From Lethocerus indicus (lineage: Eukaryota > Arthropoda > Insecta > Hemiptera > Belostomatidae): a stretch of 64,000 nucleotides of DNA. This document shows positions 24,683 through 37,703 of this stretch, piece after piece. The translations under genes and the position numbers were made by a program. Under the pieces are notes generated by a model. The model was not told the DNA's origin, ran no database searches, and worked only from the letters and a program-made list of their open reading frames with translations. Where the stretch lies: the NCBI GenBank assembly GCA_019843655.1, contig JACDQD010000005.1, positions 8,025,575-8,089,574 on the forward strand, in the 5' to 3' direction. Each line of letters begins with the position of its first letter. The stretch's first letter is position 1.

Positions 24683-24765
24683 CAACGAATTAAACGAGAT
24701 TACAAGAACAAAACCGCACAGTTTCCTCGAGACCTAATAACACGGTTAATGACCCATTGCTTGCT

Positions 24766-24782
24766 CTGTCCGGTTCGGACAG
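24766..24782. repeat. short hairpin, 7-bp arms
   Basis: CTGTCCG (24766-24772) and CGGACAG (24776-24782) are exact reverse complements with a 3-base loop. Confidence 0.45.
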
Positions 24783-25435
24783 GATTGATTGTAATTCGTT
24801 CCTTGGCAAAAATTATCACATTTTCTTAAACTTTACTTTAATTCTCAACTTGCAAGAAGAAACTTAAAGTCACCTTACATAACAGTACTTTAGCAATCAA
24901 TACTTCTCTGCGTTTGTGCTGAACTAAAATTTGTGTTTAAAAAAACAAGTATGAGTAACAATGCAGGAAGGATAGCCCACTAGCAACACAAACAGTGTAA
25001 TATTTGTTTAATTCAATACAGAAGAATCTAATATGAGATACTTATAAAAACCAAAGGAGAACTGTTTATTAATGAAGCTTATGCTTATGCATTTCTTGCC
25101 TAAGTACCTTGCACAGACAGAGTTTCTGAGAATTTCAAAGAATTTGAAAATTTTCCAAAAGTTTCTTAGAAAGTGAATTTAAATGAGTAAGTGAGGGTCC
25201 GCCCCGTTCTCACACTTTGTTACAGACTGGTTTTACCAGCGTCGTAAATCCAACGTGTAATTTTCCTATTATTTCGATGCCTCCTCATAAATATTAAATG
25301 GGCGACCATTATCGCGATCCCTCACTCTCATATCTCCGGGTTCCAACTGTAGAAGGGTATCAAACCGCGTGTTTATTATCAAAGATATTATTGTATGATG
25401 ACCTAAACACAGGGGAGTTACATGCTTATTTCGAT

Positions 25436-25475
25436 ACTGAAGATGGCGTTACGCTGAAACCGTTCTACCAACGAA
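25436..25475 (+). repeat. motif family F, copy 2 (hammerhead-like)
   Basis: CTGAAGA (25437-25443) and GAAAC (25456-25460) flank a segment that can form a 4-bp stem (GGCG with CGCT), matching the CUGANGA-stem II-GAAA core of hammerhead ribozymes. CGTT and AACG just downstream can form a further small stem. One unpaired T before stem II and the lack of a proper stem I and cleavage site argue against activity. The same DNA also reads as an open frame (TEDG-TLKP), which is shared with copy 3. Confidence 0.3.
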
Positions 25476-27999
25476 CTAATAACATGAGTAACAATCATAA
25501 TTTTATTATTTTATAATGAATGATGGTACGGAAGACTGATATTCCAAACCCGAACACCTTGAAACCATTTATCACACATTTCCGTAAAATATTACTATAT
25601 TATTAAAAAAACTTATGTCAACTAATGTCCACAAAGCTTTGAGTACAATAGACATTATTCGAGCATTTTTATTTCATTCTATTTTTCCTTCGACTGAAAT
25701 TTAGCTCAGCATTATCACTCAAGCGGCTCGACTCCTTTCGAGGTGGGGAAGGACAAGAATTGGAATGCATAAGATAAAAGGGAAAAGTCCCCCATCGAGC
25801 GGTGTGAGATTCTTCAAGAAATTCAGGTCACTCAAGAGAGGCGCGAGGGGTTCAATGTGTGGCCAACCAATTAGAAATGTTTGACGAACGGATACATTTA
25901 CATGGTCGAAGACAGAAAACAAAAGCCCCAGTCCCTCGCTTTTAAATACACAGTTGTCTCATCAAATAGTGACATATATTTAAGTCTTCCGCAGCGGGCA
26001 ACTAAAACGGTCAATAAGAGCCTTTAACACTCCATGTAAAGTGAAACAATTAGGCACGACACGCCTTCGGGAAAACAATATAATCAATACGAAGGAACAG
26101 TAAAAAGTAAAATATATTAATTTAAATATGTCATTGCTATATTCTGATTCCACTCGCCGATTCTGTTTGCACACATGCCAACCAGAAGTGAAAAGGAGTA
26201 AAAAAAAACACTTATGAGTATCTCATACAATAGTGCTCAGTGATGAGATCTCTGACAATCTGAAAATGATGGCTTTTTATCATCAACCTCACCTATTGAT
26301 TTACTCATAGACCGGTTTCGGTCAACACCTAGAGATTCCCGTCAGTAGGTTAGTGAGTCACTTCCTGCCTATTTAATTGAGCTAAGTACAATATCCCCTG
26401 TTACTGAATGACCAACACCGGGATGGTAAACGTTCGGACACCGAGAGGGGGTTGGAGACGCAGTACATCTTGTAAAGGGCCGCGGACATAATTACGACAA
26501 AGGCTGAAGGGAAGTAATCGATATTCGGGTAGGGACAAAACCGGGATGCTCCGGGGATATCTCGGGAGGGAGAACGCGGCGCTTGTACGGTCCCTCGGGA
26601 AATAAAACCTTGTTGTTTTGGTTTTATTCCCCCCCGATCAATTCGACAGGACCTGTCGACGAAACGGCCCCACCGATCAATCGGCAGAACACGAGCCGAC
26701 TTCCAATAAGAACCAACTACCCGACTTGTTTTCCAAGAGACGCCGAACGGTTACCGAGGCCGAATTATCCGGCCTTCATAAAACTGAACTGGACATATTC
26801 GTCTTTTGTACGACTACGGGAGAATCAACTGGATACGAAGTCCCAGGGCAGTCCTTCAAATCAAAGAACATCCCAAGTGGCTGATAAGGCCAAAGCCGGT
26901 GATATGAATAGAACCACAGTATATTTCCTGCTGATCAAAATTCGGGGAACACTGGGCCACAAGACCTGCCAACTTGAAAGCCGATTCGGTGAAAAACCGC
27001 CTCTGGCTTTACTAGACCATTCCTTATATGAAACCTAGTAATAGAACCTAAACCGGTCTAGGTTAAGGTCGAAAGGACGAGATTTACGGCTGAGAATTTG
27101 AACTTGGTGAAAAAATATTGTACCCTAATTCTCTCACCGAAGTTGCCATTGGGGTTAATTATATTAAAATGCTACCGGCGGGAAAAAAGGACGGGTACGA
27201 AAAATATAAAACAATTTCTCTACAGCTCTTTTACATTATTTCCCGGAAAGGAATATAAATTAAATGAAAACAAACTTTTCGGTTGAATTAGGACATCTGT
27301 CGCGATACACAAAGGCCTCCGCCTACGCAGAAGCGGAAAAAAGGGGAAATATTTAATATTAATCCGGGTTTCGCCTCCGAGGGGAATGTGGAAAAACAAA
27401 GTTCCCCTTTTTTCATATTCTATCTACTCCACTGAGATTTTCAACAGCGTTTTTTAAAACAAAAGGGATAAGGAAAAAGAAATTCACTTCATTCGGCCCA
27501 CTGCGCCTGCAAATGCGGCCGGCCTATTCGGAACGAGTCCCAAGACTGTTTTTCAAACTAAACTCGTCCTCTGTTTCCTCACTTCGTAACAAAAGTTATA
27601 AAAGAACAAGTTAAACAACGGGTTAAACGGGCCGTTTAAGATTCCATCGTCTCGGAGGGTCGAACTTCGGGCTTCTTGTCTTGTATTTGGTTAAAGTTTG
27701 GAACATACTCTTGCAATCTTACACTCGCCTATATTTGCTCCCGGGCTAGAACACTTCAGGCTTTTCTCGGTTGTCAATATCACGCTGTTAGTAATATAGT
27801 GAGATAATTGCGCGTGTCGGTTTAGATGTCGATAAAGCATTCCGCTAGCATTGGACTTGCCTTTCATCCGCAGTGTTACTGAGTTCAATCAGCAGCCGTA
27901 AGTCGACATAGCGAGTAGCTTCAGCTCATGAAGAATCCCGTTAGCAGTGACACTGTTACTATTTTCCAGTAGCAGAGGATTCATCTGCGGCCATATTGG

Positions 28000-30900
28000 T
28001 GGCGATGGCGAAATGCGGTCTTAGGCGGAATGTTGCCAGAATAGATGATTTTCCAAACAATACTTAAAATTTATATTATAGGTGTAGTACACTGTACTGT
28101 GGCCTAATTTTATATGTAATACTGTAATTCATAGTACAGCTTTCACAACTTGAAGGACACTTTCTAATCCGTAAAATTTCCCCATCACAATTATGAATTT
28201 CCACCTTTTTCTCTGTTATAAAAAAACTAACTGGGTCAGTTAACTGATGGGTCCAGGTGTCAGACCTCACCGCGCAGAAAGACGGGCGCTTTAGACGAAG
28301 TATATTAAATAGGAGAGAGAGAAAGAAATAAAAAGAGAAGATTGTGAAGAAGGCTCGACTGCCAAACACGTTACCGCCCCCTATAAATGGTACCTGCTAC
28401 TTCGGCTAGGGATTAAAAACTGAAGATCATTCACCCAAACCACGTTTCATTCAATTCCCATTTCAGATGTAAAAAGGCTGTAAAAACCCTCATAATAACA
28501 TAACTAAAATGAAGTAAACTGTAAATTAGATATCATTCGATCATTCTTTCCCAATTTCGTTACAAAGCCTTATTATTTACCTTGAGAACCTATGCCTCCA
28601 ATGTCCGGATTGTTCAAGTTACAAATGTTTATTGACTGAAAAGATTGTATTAAAAAAATAACCCAATTTGTGCGAATGCAGAACGAAATATGCCCTTTAA
28701 ACATATCCCTCGGGTCTACCGCATTGTTGAAACGTTACTGCGGATAGTTTCACGGGAGAAAGCGCTGTGGGAAAGTGAAAAGTTCAACATTGGAAAGAAA
28801 ACCCGGACGGAACTATGAATAGGACGGTCGGACCTTTAGAAATCCACAAGTCCGCCATACAGAAAAGATGCAGGGGTATACACACGGCAGAGCTAGAGAG
28901 CGTACACCATTGTGGCCGACGCGGACCCGGCCACGGTTCAAGAGATGGTTCAATTCAATTCCAGGATCCAATTGTGAATATTATAATTTTCTTGGAAATG
29001 TGCCCCCATTATCCAGTTTTAATTAACAAACTATATTTACCTATGTGCACAAGTACGCGAATGTATTTTATAAACCCTACAGTCCTTTTGCATGGAATTT
29101 CTGAACTGTGGCAGAGATAGTAATTGGAATGAGGCTACTGCAATAGCCTTTTCGTTCAAACAAAATTAAACTCGCTGAATTTAATGAGCTGCAAAAATGT
29201 TAAAACCAAAGCTTTTTTCTGCATAATTTCATTTTTTCGATAGATTTTTATTTACTGACGACACCGGAGACAAGTTACGATTGCGAATCTCCATAAAATC
29301 CATATCATGTTGTCGGGGAGATGGAAAGATTTATGTATTTATTCACTATAAAGTTAACAGGTTATCAACAGGGCCCGCCTTGAAGTGTTTGCCGGGTACT
29401 AAACAGTTTATACATTCTCTGGATCTGTTTTACGGCATGATAATACTTTAGATTACATCGAGATTCCGATGCCATAAAATTCTCTTCCGAATAATCTTCA
29501 GTACTCTTCGGTATATTAAAACCGGTGTTTGTCGATTGGAGGCACGCCTTTTCTGACTTATACTGCGGTTTTTTTATTTTTTTTAGGCCATAATTTCAGG
29601 GGGCAAGATTACAACCGCAAATGGAGTTTTTTCCATTAAAACTATATATTAGTGTGGAAAAAATGAAAATCGTTTGAAACGAAAACGTTTCACGTGAAAA
29701 ATCGGTTAATATAGAAACAACATCCTGGTCCCGACAAAATGCTACGTACATTTGTTTACTTGTAAAATGTTTAGATGAGTATAGATTTTAACATTATTCT
29801 ATTATGACGACATCTTTAGTACAAGAAAAAATTTATTAATTAAATTATTTTTGGAAATAAATGCCCATTAATGGTAAACATGATGGGTCTTGGACTTTTA
29901 CGATGTTCTAGAAAAACAAAAGAAAAGGGTTTTGTTACTGGATTTAAAACCCATGCAGAGATTTATAAAAGCCGTGCAGGTAGGTTGGTGGAACTTAGAT
30001 TGGGTAATTCCCCACCCCCTGAAAACAGCCCTCTCTAAAACCAGTCCAAACATCCCCCGGGTACCATCCTCTCTACTACCCCAACCATAAATTAGGCAGT
30101 AATAATAATCCGGCATGGATATATTTGTTTTTTAATAACATGGCCCGAGGGGGCCTAACACAGTTTTGTTTTTTGCTTTGGAACGCCTGTGGTTTTTTCT
30201 TTTTTTTTAAGTCGCATAATATGCCCATTCATAACGGACATCTGAATTCAAGGGGAAGAGATAACCGAAACTTTGTAAAATTAAACGTTAGTACAAAAAA
30301 GTTCTTCCTCTTCTCTAAAGTTTCGTGTATTTGTAACAACATGAAACTGAAGATAGAAATTCCCGCAAGCGTTAGTAGTTTAATGGTGAAATCCAATGGA
30401 GTAAGTGCATTAAACCTTTTTTATAAATAGACATAAAAATGAATAGATATAAAGGAAAAATTCAGGACCCCAATAGAAATGAATAACATAATTCTTGTCA
30501 CACCAGGACCGAACAAGATAAAAGGCAAGGTCTGTAGTTTGTAGATTTATTTGTCGGAAATATGAATAAAATGAATTAATGAGGGTTTGGAAAGAAACAA
30601 ACATATAATTATGCATAATTCGAAAAAATAGAATACGATTCATGAGATTATTTTCTCAAATTTACGCGGCAATATTCGTCAAGATGTGACTATAGCAGCA
30701 GATTAGTGAAACCTCTCATCTTTATTTATGAATGAAAATTTAAATGTAAATATCTGGGTAGGGCTCATGTTTGAATGAACACGTCCTCGGTTGAGCACAT
30801 ATTGGAATGAAGATTACTCGGAAGAGCGGTTTCCTGAAATGAATTCCACGTATTTCAATTGCATATCCTATTCAAAATCAAGTCTGTTTCATACTACACT

Positions 30901-33000
30901 GATTTTATAGAATTATCTATATTCCCAAGGGTTCAGAAATATTTTAATTAAAGCATAATAATCGACGAATTTGAGGGTTGCGTATTAAAGCTTAGCAGAA
31001 GTGGATGCAACTAATATTGAAAAAAGCTCAAAGTACCAACTTTATTAAAATTAGTATACTCTCATTTCATTCAGTTCCCTTTTGATATTTTAAATTAAAA
31101 CGTTGACCTGCACACAACCACTTCCATCTCTGCGTTAACATAATGCTCTTATTTCATAAACAATCTTTGGGACCTGAAATATATTAAGAAAAACGTTCTA
31201 TTCCTCCTTAGAATAAGAGAAGTTTAAAAAAAAACGCTCCCTTCTACAAATAAATGCGTAAGGTCAGATCCAAACGTTCAAATGAGCTTTCAAATAAATT
31301 CAGCTGGCGGGAGACATTCAATTCCCTCGGTCGCCCTGTAATTGCAGTCCCATTACACCGTTACATTCGAGTCCCTTCCTCCCCTCGTATCGGGTTCCTA
31401 AGCCCGAGTTTCAAGTCACACGAACTTTCGCTTCCTCAATGAAACTTTCCCACTGGCGAAAATTACACACAGGAGTGAACTTAGCCCAGAAGAATTTCAG
31501 CCGCTTCAGTGTGCAAACCGTGTCTCTAAATAAACCTTATATAAGTCGAACGCCCAATATTTTCTATTCACGAAATATGCATTTTATTACATTTTATTTT
31601 GTATATTACTAATGGGTTCCACCTGCTCGAAGAGCGAAAGCGATTCGGAGAAAATATAGACAAAAAAATTTAGTTGCTTTTCCAATATGTGCTTTACATA
31701 AAAACGGTCTAGAAAACAACCGAGAGGAGACAACAATATTATAAAAGTATATATAAAAAAAGTACTTTTAGTTTACAGAACTGTACAAGTCCACACACGA
31801 TTTACCAGCTCTATGTAATTCCCGTACTGGTCTGTTTTTAGTAACAGTGCTAAAACCGGTCAAATTCAGCCTCGACTATAAAGCGGCCTATCTCCGGTTA
31901 CCGAAAGTGATGATTTTCTACAATAAATATCATTCGAACGACTTTATGATGAGGCGTGAGGGACAAGACAGACCTCGATTACGCCGATCTCCCCCGGAAC
32001 CGCGGGGCGGATAAAGCGTTCAGTCGGCCGTTAAACGGTCATTATTTTCAAAGGGTCCGTCGAAGCGCGTCAAAGCAGGTTCGGGACCGTGACCAATAAA
32101 AAACACGGGGGACCCTTATGTATATTCATGCCCTTTGACTGTAGAGGTGGGGGGAGGGGGTTGAGGATGCCGAAGGTCGGCGGCGAGCGGTCGTTAAAAG
32201 CGCTCGGATTGGAACTGTATACGGCGGAAAATTAGTCGGCCTCGGGATTTTACGAGCCCCTTCTCCTTCCGAGAAAGCCGGCCCGACTCTGAAAGGGACA
32301 GCCATTATGGCAGCCAATATCCGGACAACATACCCGACACTGTCATCACACAAAGCGCGCCGCGATCAACCCTCAAATCAATGGCTCGCTAACTTTTGAG
32401 GATTGATTCTGGAAAAATAAGCAAATATATTCTATTGCAATTAGACCGAGAGGTCCCCACAACATCGACGATCATTAGAACAAATAAACCCACCCGCGGG
32501 GGGTAACTATCCCACAGTGCGGGAAAAAACACTACGCGAAAAAACAAGAGGCGACAGAAACATACGAAATCTACGGTATTTGATTACCTCCTTCCTTTTA
32601 TTAATTCATAAATTTTCAATTTGTTGTAAACGAATCTAACGGCCGGTGAAAGAGGTTTCAATTTCCAACACGCCATTTTATTTCTTGTGCGCTGGTAAAA
32701 GAATCACAGTACATATAGAGGTTGGAAACAAAAATAAATTAGGCAACCTGAAGTGATGCGCTTCACAAAATATTTTACATGTGCGGTTGGCAGGGCATTT
32801 GGTCAGGAGGACGCGGAAAGCACTGCCGTGAAGTTTGTGGGGGTCGAAGCGTTACTCGTGTTTTGGAAGGACCCCGTTTCGGTTGGTTAAGGCGAAGCGT
32901 ATTTTAGGAGGTTATGCCCGCCGAGCAGATAAGACCCGCACCAGTAAAGAAACCAATTTGGGATGTGTGCCGGCTAAGACCCCCACGGGGACCCAACAGT
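28000..33000. other. non-coding stretch, AT-rich
   Basis: No gene is recognisable. Frames at 28076-28369 minus, 28815-29120 plus, 30125-30430 plus and 32126-32353 minus are unidentified. A 7-bp hairpin lies at 29675-29692. 29.7-31.7 kb is AT-rich and featureless; 32.0-32.4 kb is GC-rich. Confidence 0.55.
29675..29692. repeat. hairpin with AAAA loop
   Basis: TGAAACG (29675-29681) and CGTTTCA (29686-29692) are exact reverse complements around AAAA. Confidence 0.45.
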
Positions 33001-33030
33001 CATCCCAGATAAAGTCCATCGACATCAATG

Positions 33031-33070
33031 CTCCTCCTCCTCCTCCACCTCCTCCACCTCCACCACCACC
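33031..33070. repeat. (CCT/CCA)n trinucleotide repeat
   Basis: CCT units pass into CCA units. In one frame (within 32835-33179) they encode a 13-residue proline run. The surrounding frame has no domain I know, so the proline run is treated as repeat-driven. Confidence 0.85.
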
Positions 33071-33674
33071 GTTCGGTCCTTTTTCACCGTATCCCTCTCT
33101 CCTTCACTCCCCCTCTCCTATCTTTCTAACCTTAGCCCCCGTATCCCCCCGCCCTGAAATATGTTCGGGTTCGGGATAACTGCCCCCCTTCCACCCCAAA
33201 GCTTTTCATCCTTCAATTCTCTATCTGGATCTAGATTGATCGGTCAATCCCTTCCTCCCCCAGGACCGTCATTTCTTCCCCCGAGGGTGCCTTACTGCAA
33301 GGAGCCGATTGATTATTGATTTACGCCTCGTAGTTTTATATTATGTTTATAATTACGGCAGGTTAGGCTAAAGTAGTCAATTTTATAATGTCGAAACTTG
33401 TCTTTAATTGCTGCAGCAAAAAAAATCTATCCTATTTATCTGTCTCGATTTACCTTTCCATAAGAACGACTGATTATTGCACGCAATATACAATTACACT
33501 AGAAATTAATTAGTATACCTAAAAAGTAATTTCCCTCTCATGTATCACCCCCCTAAAATGTATTTAATGGGTCCAATGATATATATCTTAATCTCAGGTA
33601 TCTTGAATCACACGCTGCAGACTGATGACTACAGGAGAGTGGAGATTTTATAAATCATATTATAACAGGATTAA

Positions 33675-33702
33675 TACCGACGATGGCGAAGAGCTGAAAC
33701 CT
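33675..33702 (+). repeat. motif family F, copy 3
   Basis: TACCGACGATGGCGAAGAGC is followed by TGAAACCT. It aligns with copy 2 (about 23 of 31 bases) and reads in the same frame (T-D/E-D-G then LKP). It may be part of a decayed element with coding or ribozyme origin. Confidence 0.35.
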
Positions 33703-34953
33703 ACAGGAGTGCAGGCCGAAAACAATTCTAAATAGTAAATATGTTAACGTGAAAAACAAAATAAATTTTTATAAATTATATATTTAAATCAAACGAAGAG
33801 TAATAAATTATTTAAGCATCTACAATATATAGGGCAAATGTCACACGGTTGACATTATTATTATTCCCGGCCGGTTAAAGTGGATCCGCTAAAATAAACG
33901 TCGCATAAAACCTACCCACCCTTGGCGGGGAGCGGCGTGCAAAAATGCCAGGCCTGTATAAACCCATAAGGGCGAAACTTAGTCGGTGGCGATCCTAGCG
34001 TAAAATTGAGTGCGCGTCCGAATGGGGGGCGGCCCGCCTCCACACACTACCACCACCAGGTCCCGGTCTCCCATTACACGCCCTCGGCGTCCTCAACCAA
34101 TTTCACCCCCCGCCTCACCACCCCCCCAGCCACCCACCAAGGAAAGAAACTACTGCAGTTCAGTCGGCCACTTGAATCCCATCCCCGAAAAACATTACCC
34201 GGCACTAATGTCCCGGAAATTGGCTCTAAAGCCAGACGGCAAAAAAAACCGCGGCCGTATACATTATAGCGTGAAACGTTTCGGGCAATTTAAAAAAAAA
34301 AATTGGGTAACTGAAGGATAAAACCGAAGTTCGAGAAGAAAATATTCTACCCAGTTTGTTACCGATTCAACTATTCTGATAAATTGTTATTATAGATATT
34401 TTTCGCATAAACCTAGCGTAGAATCTGAGGTGAAAATTATGCGCTTATTCCAGTGTGAAAAGTAGTTATTTTAATGTCACGATCAATTATTTTCATAAGG
34501 GCGACCACTAAGCAGCAAAGTGAAGCTCACCTTTCTTTTATCGGGGCGGAAGTTAAGTGCTTCCCGGGTAGCGCTCTGGATGCACCGGCATATTCACCTC
34601 GCCGATGAGGGACATTGAACTTTAAAAATTCGAACATCGGAGGTTAGGAAATCCCGAGCGCGGGTAAGTGAATGGGTACAAAGAGGGAGGAAGTTGCCGG
34701 GAGGTGGCCGCTGCAGCCGCTGCTCGGATTATGAGCACGGCCCGCTCGCTCGCTTGGGAAACGGAGTCAATGGGAAAAAGCTCGGCTCCTACTCCCTCCC
34801 CGCCTTCGTACCACCACCTGCTTCGAGGCGGAAGAACTTCGTTACAAGAGTCACGAATGTCGTGGTGGCCTGGCCCCTATAAATTGTGACCGCCGACACT
34901 CGACTCCACGCGGCCCCAATTAGTGTCGAATTTAACGCCTAATTAATCCTCCA

Positions 34954-34969
34954 GGAATTCCGGAATTCC
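34954..34969. repeat. 16-bp palindrome
   Basis: GGAATTCCGGAATTCC is a perfect palindrome and also a direct repeat of GGAATTCC. It lies about 70-85 bases downstream of a GC-flanked TATAAAT at 34878-34884. Confidence 0.5.
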
Positions 34970-35154
34970 GGCCTCCACCTGGAATTAGTTGTCGCGTTCC
35001 AGGCGTCGTTGCCCTAAATCAGAATGTTTTAATTTTCTCCCCCCCCCCCACCTAGGCGCCTGGAGAACTCCTTAGATTAACGTTGTTCGGGACTCGTTCT
35101 GAATTTATTTAGTACCTAGACACGAAATCTACAATTAGAGGCGACATTCCGGTT

Positions 35155-35222
35155 TTCTATTCATTCTCTCTTCTGGCCGATATGTGTGAAAGTTTTACTT
35201 TCAATGTCGCCTGGCGACTGAG
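35155..35222 (-). repeat. interspersed repeat family A, copy 8 (3' half)
   Basis: On the minus strand it reads CAGTCGCCAGGCGACA, then TTGAAAGTAAAACTTTCACA and AGAGAGAATGAA. It abuts family B copy 2 in the opposite orientation, where the left half of A would be expected. Confidence 0.65.
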
Positions 35223-35228
35223 TCCAGA

Positions 35229-35311
35229 GAGTGTCTATAGACGTGGGAGAAATCCGGCAGAGAGATGACCTTAATCCACTTGCGCGGAGACAGTGGATCG
35301 CTGGCAAAAAA
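35229..35311 (+). repeat. interspersed repeat family B, copy 2
   Basis: ACGTGGGAGAAATCCGGCAG, then ACCTTAATCCACTTG, CGGAGACAGTGG and CGCTGGCAA. The order matches copies at 12.1, 42.5 and 59.8 kb. It begins within a few bases of the end of family A copy 8. Confidence 0.65.
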
Positions 35312-37673
35312 ACCATTCCTGCTAATTGTCCGAGCGCTGTAAAGTACTATTGTCGCGAGGAATTAATTAGAGGCAACATACGTGATTGGAATAGTCACCA
35401 CCAAAAGACGAGAATATCTACTAACTAATCATGAAAGTTATACAGAGTAACATTTGACTAAACGGGGTTATTTGTTATCGTAAAGGTACATTGCAGACAG
35501 TGCAATTAGATCATAAAATTAAAGATTATCCCCTAGCCTTTTCGAGATCAGTGAAATGGAATGTTACATGAGTAGCGAGATAATACTGTGTCTAAATCAC
35601 ACACAATAGGGGGAAGGTAGAAATAAAATAAAAGTTGGTAAACAAGCTACAAATGATATTTTCTCCTTCTGTGAACTTTCCGCGGAGTTACAATAGTTAT
35701 CCACGATTGTTTGGTACCGCCGCCACGCGACGTTAGGGCGAGGGTCCGAATTTCGAAAATCCCTTTAGGGCCCGAGTAGGGAGGAGGCTTATTAGCGCCG
35801 AATGGAATCAAGGGAGGAAGCGAAGCCCTCGCCGTTAACACGAAATTACACTTACAGCCGCCCTAAAGCAACTTAGCCCTTGTTTACCGTACGGTGGCGG
35901 GGGACCTTGGACGTCCCTTATGTTCGAGGGATGTTGACACCCGGCCGACGGAATCGAATCAGATTCTGAGCCCCTCGGTCCTTCGCCAATTGGTACCGGA
36001 CGGCTAATAGCCGAGGGCCGAGCTAGATTCAATAAGGCTGCATACGTGTGTCAAGTTGACGAAACGGCTGACGCTGTGCTTGATCAAGTTGAGGCCAGTG
36101 TTAGGGAAGTACTGGGCAAAAAAATAAAGGGGATGAAGCTGATTTCTACCATTCGGGTGTGAAGAATTTCTAGAGGTATAGCACTCTGGAATAGTGATGG
36201 TATTGTTTCACTTATCTACATTTTTGTCACTCCTGAAACAGTTCAGAGCGCAGAAGATATTCAAGTGTATGTACGTCAGGCACTATTCCTATCACATGTA
36301 CCGAACTATTTACTCAATAAATAGATTCAGCGTAAGTATATATTATGGCTATAGCAAAATCTTAAACTTAATAAACAGACAAATGACTGAGTCCCTAATC
36401 GTTTAATGATACTGAATATAATATTTCAAACCCTCACAGACTGATAAAATGCCGCAACATTTCATTTTTCCATGTACGAAACGTACTTTTGTAAGGAAAA
36501 TGATTAGGGCGCGTTGTTTTTTTAAACAGTTTAAATTTTATTTTTTTCCACTATAACTCACTCTTATTATAATCGGACGCATTCAGGTTATTACCGGTTT
36601 CCCGTCATACGCAGCACAAGGCCCCCACGGGTCATTCATTAGCGTGTTAAAACAGCGCTCCCATTGTTCGGTCGATGCTACCTGAGCACCTAAAACTCGA
36701 ATTAGGCCTACGAAAGGAACATCGTGTAAAAAAAATTTCCTCGCGAGCCCATTTTCAACAAAAAGGCATAAAAGCAGGAATCCTCGGGCCGAAAGCTAAT
36801 TAAGCGAAAAACTTTGCTCGCTCGGCGGAAGTCAGTAATTTGGCCGTCCTATCCTTGTAAAAGAGTTGCCTTACTCGTAAAATATAAATTAAAATTGTGC
36901 TCGCTGAAACCAGAATTACGATTAATCAATAAAGTGTAGTAAATTACGATGTTGTTATACCCCTTTCAATTCGTACACTCTTCTTGAAACAAACTTAAAA
37001 GCGCAGAATGAGGAATGACACAAGTCATCCAATTCATGAACCACAGTATTTCTAGCATTGATAAGCATTCGACAGTTTAGCCAAAGAAGGCTTCACATGT
37101 TGATGTTGGTAAAAGCTTTTCTGGCATGTTTCTTATAGTTTTTCGTGTCCGTTTTATTTTGATCTTGAAGGCAGTAAACAATTTTCATTTGATGACGGCT
37201 TGGAGAAAGTTGGAGAAACTCGGGAAATATCTGGGATGCGAATGTATATTTTTTTACTGCAAATTCGATTTTTACTGCAAAAACCTATCTACTCGTTAGA
37301 CGTTGCCTATTGTCTCGCTCTAAATCATCGAACAAGATCCACACGATTTGACCGAAGGGGGAAGGCCATTAATTCAAAATTAATCCGAGATTAGTCGGTT
37401 CAACGGCACATATCCAATTAGGACGGAGGGGGATGATTCACGAGGGGTTTGAAACAAATCCGGGCCGAATCGACGAGCTACAAACGGTACGGGACCGAGG
37501 GGTTGTTCGGGCGGGTCAAAGGGGGTCACGGTGAACGAGAACCGTTCTAAGCCCGGACCCGTTCGCAACGCCGAGTATACCGCCGGCCAATTTCACAGTC
37601 GGACTCCGCGAATTAGTTCCACTCTCCGGGGCGGACCGAATCGGAACGTAGGGACGTTGATTAAAAAATAAAT

Positions 37674-37703
37674 CCCCACCCTTCCCCCACACCACCCACC
37701 CCC
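37674..37703 (-). other. G-quadruplex motif on minus strand
   Basis: On the plus strand C-tracts lie at 37674-37677, 37679-37681, 37684-37688, 37695-37697 and 37699-37703, with loops of 1-6 bases. The minus strand therefore meets the usual four-tract rule for an intramolecular G-quadruplex. Confidence 0.6.

Larger units (their letters stand above)
22400..28000. other. non-coding stretch
   Basis: No gene is recognisable. Frames at 22397-22618, 22731-23028, 24134-24472, 25298-25516 and 26583-27038 (the longest, 151 codons) show no domain I know. Holds (CG)5, a strong hairpin at 23783-23808, an AG microsatellite and motif F copy 2. 27.1-28.0 kb is featureless. Confidence 0.55.

Noticed and set aside
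26583..27038. 151-codon plus frame
   Set aside because: No family resemblance; a shifted frame of 88 codons overlaps it.
32835..33179. Poly-proline protein resembling an SH3-ligand or formin-like region
   Set aside because: The proline run is a CCT/CCA repeat and the flanks have no formin or WASP-type domain.
33622..33628. CTGATGA, exact hammerhead core word
   Set aside because: No GAAA at a suitable distance and no stem II.
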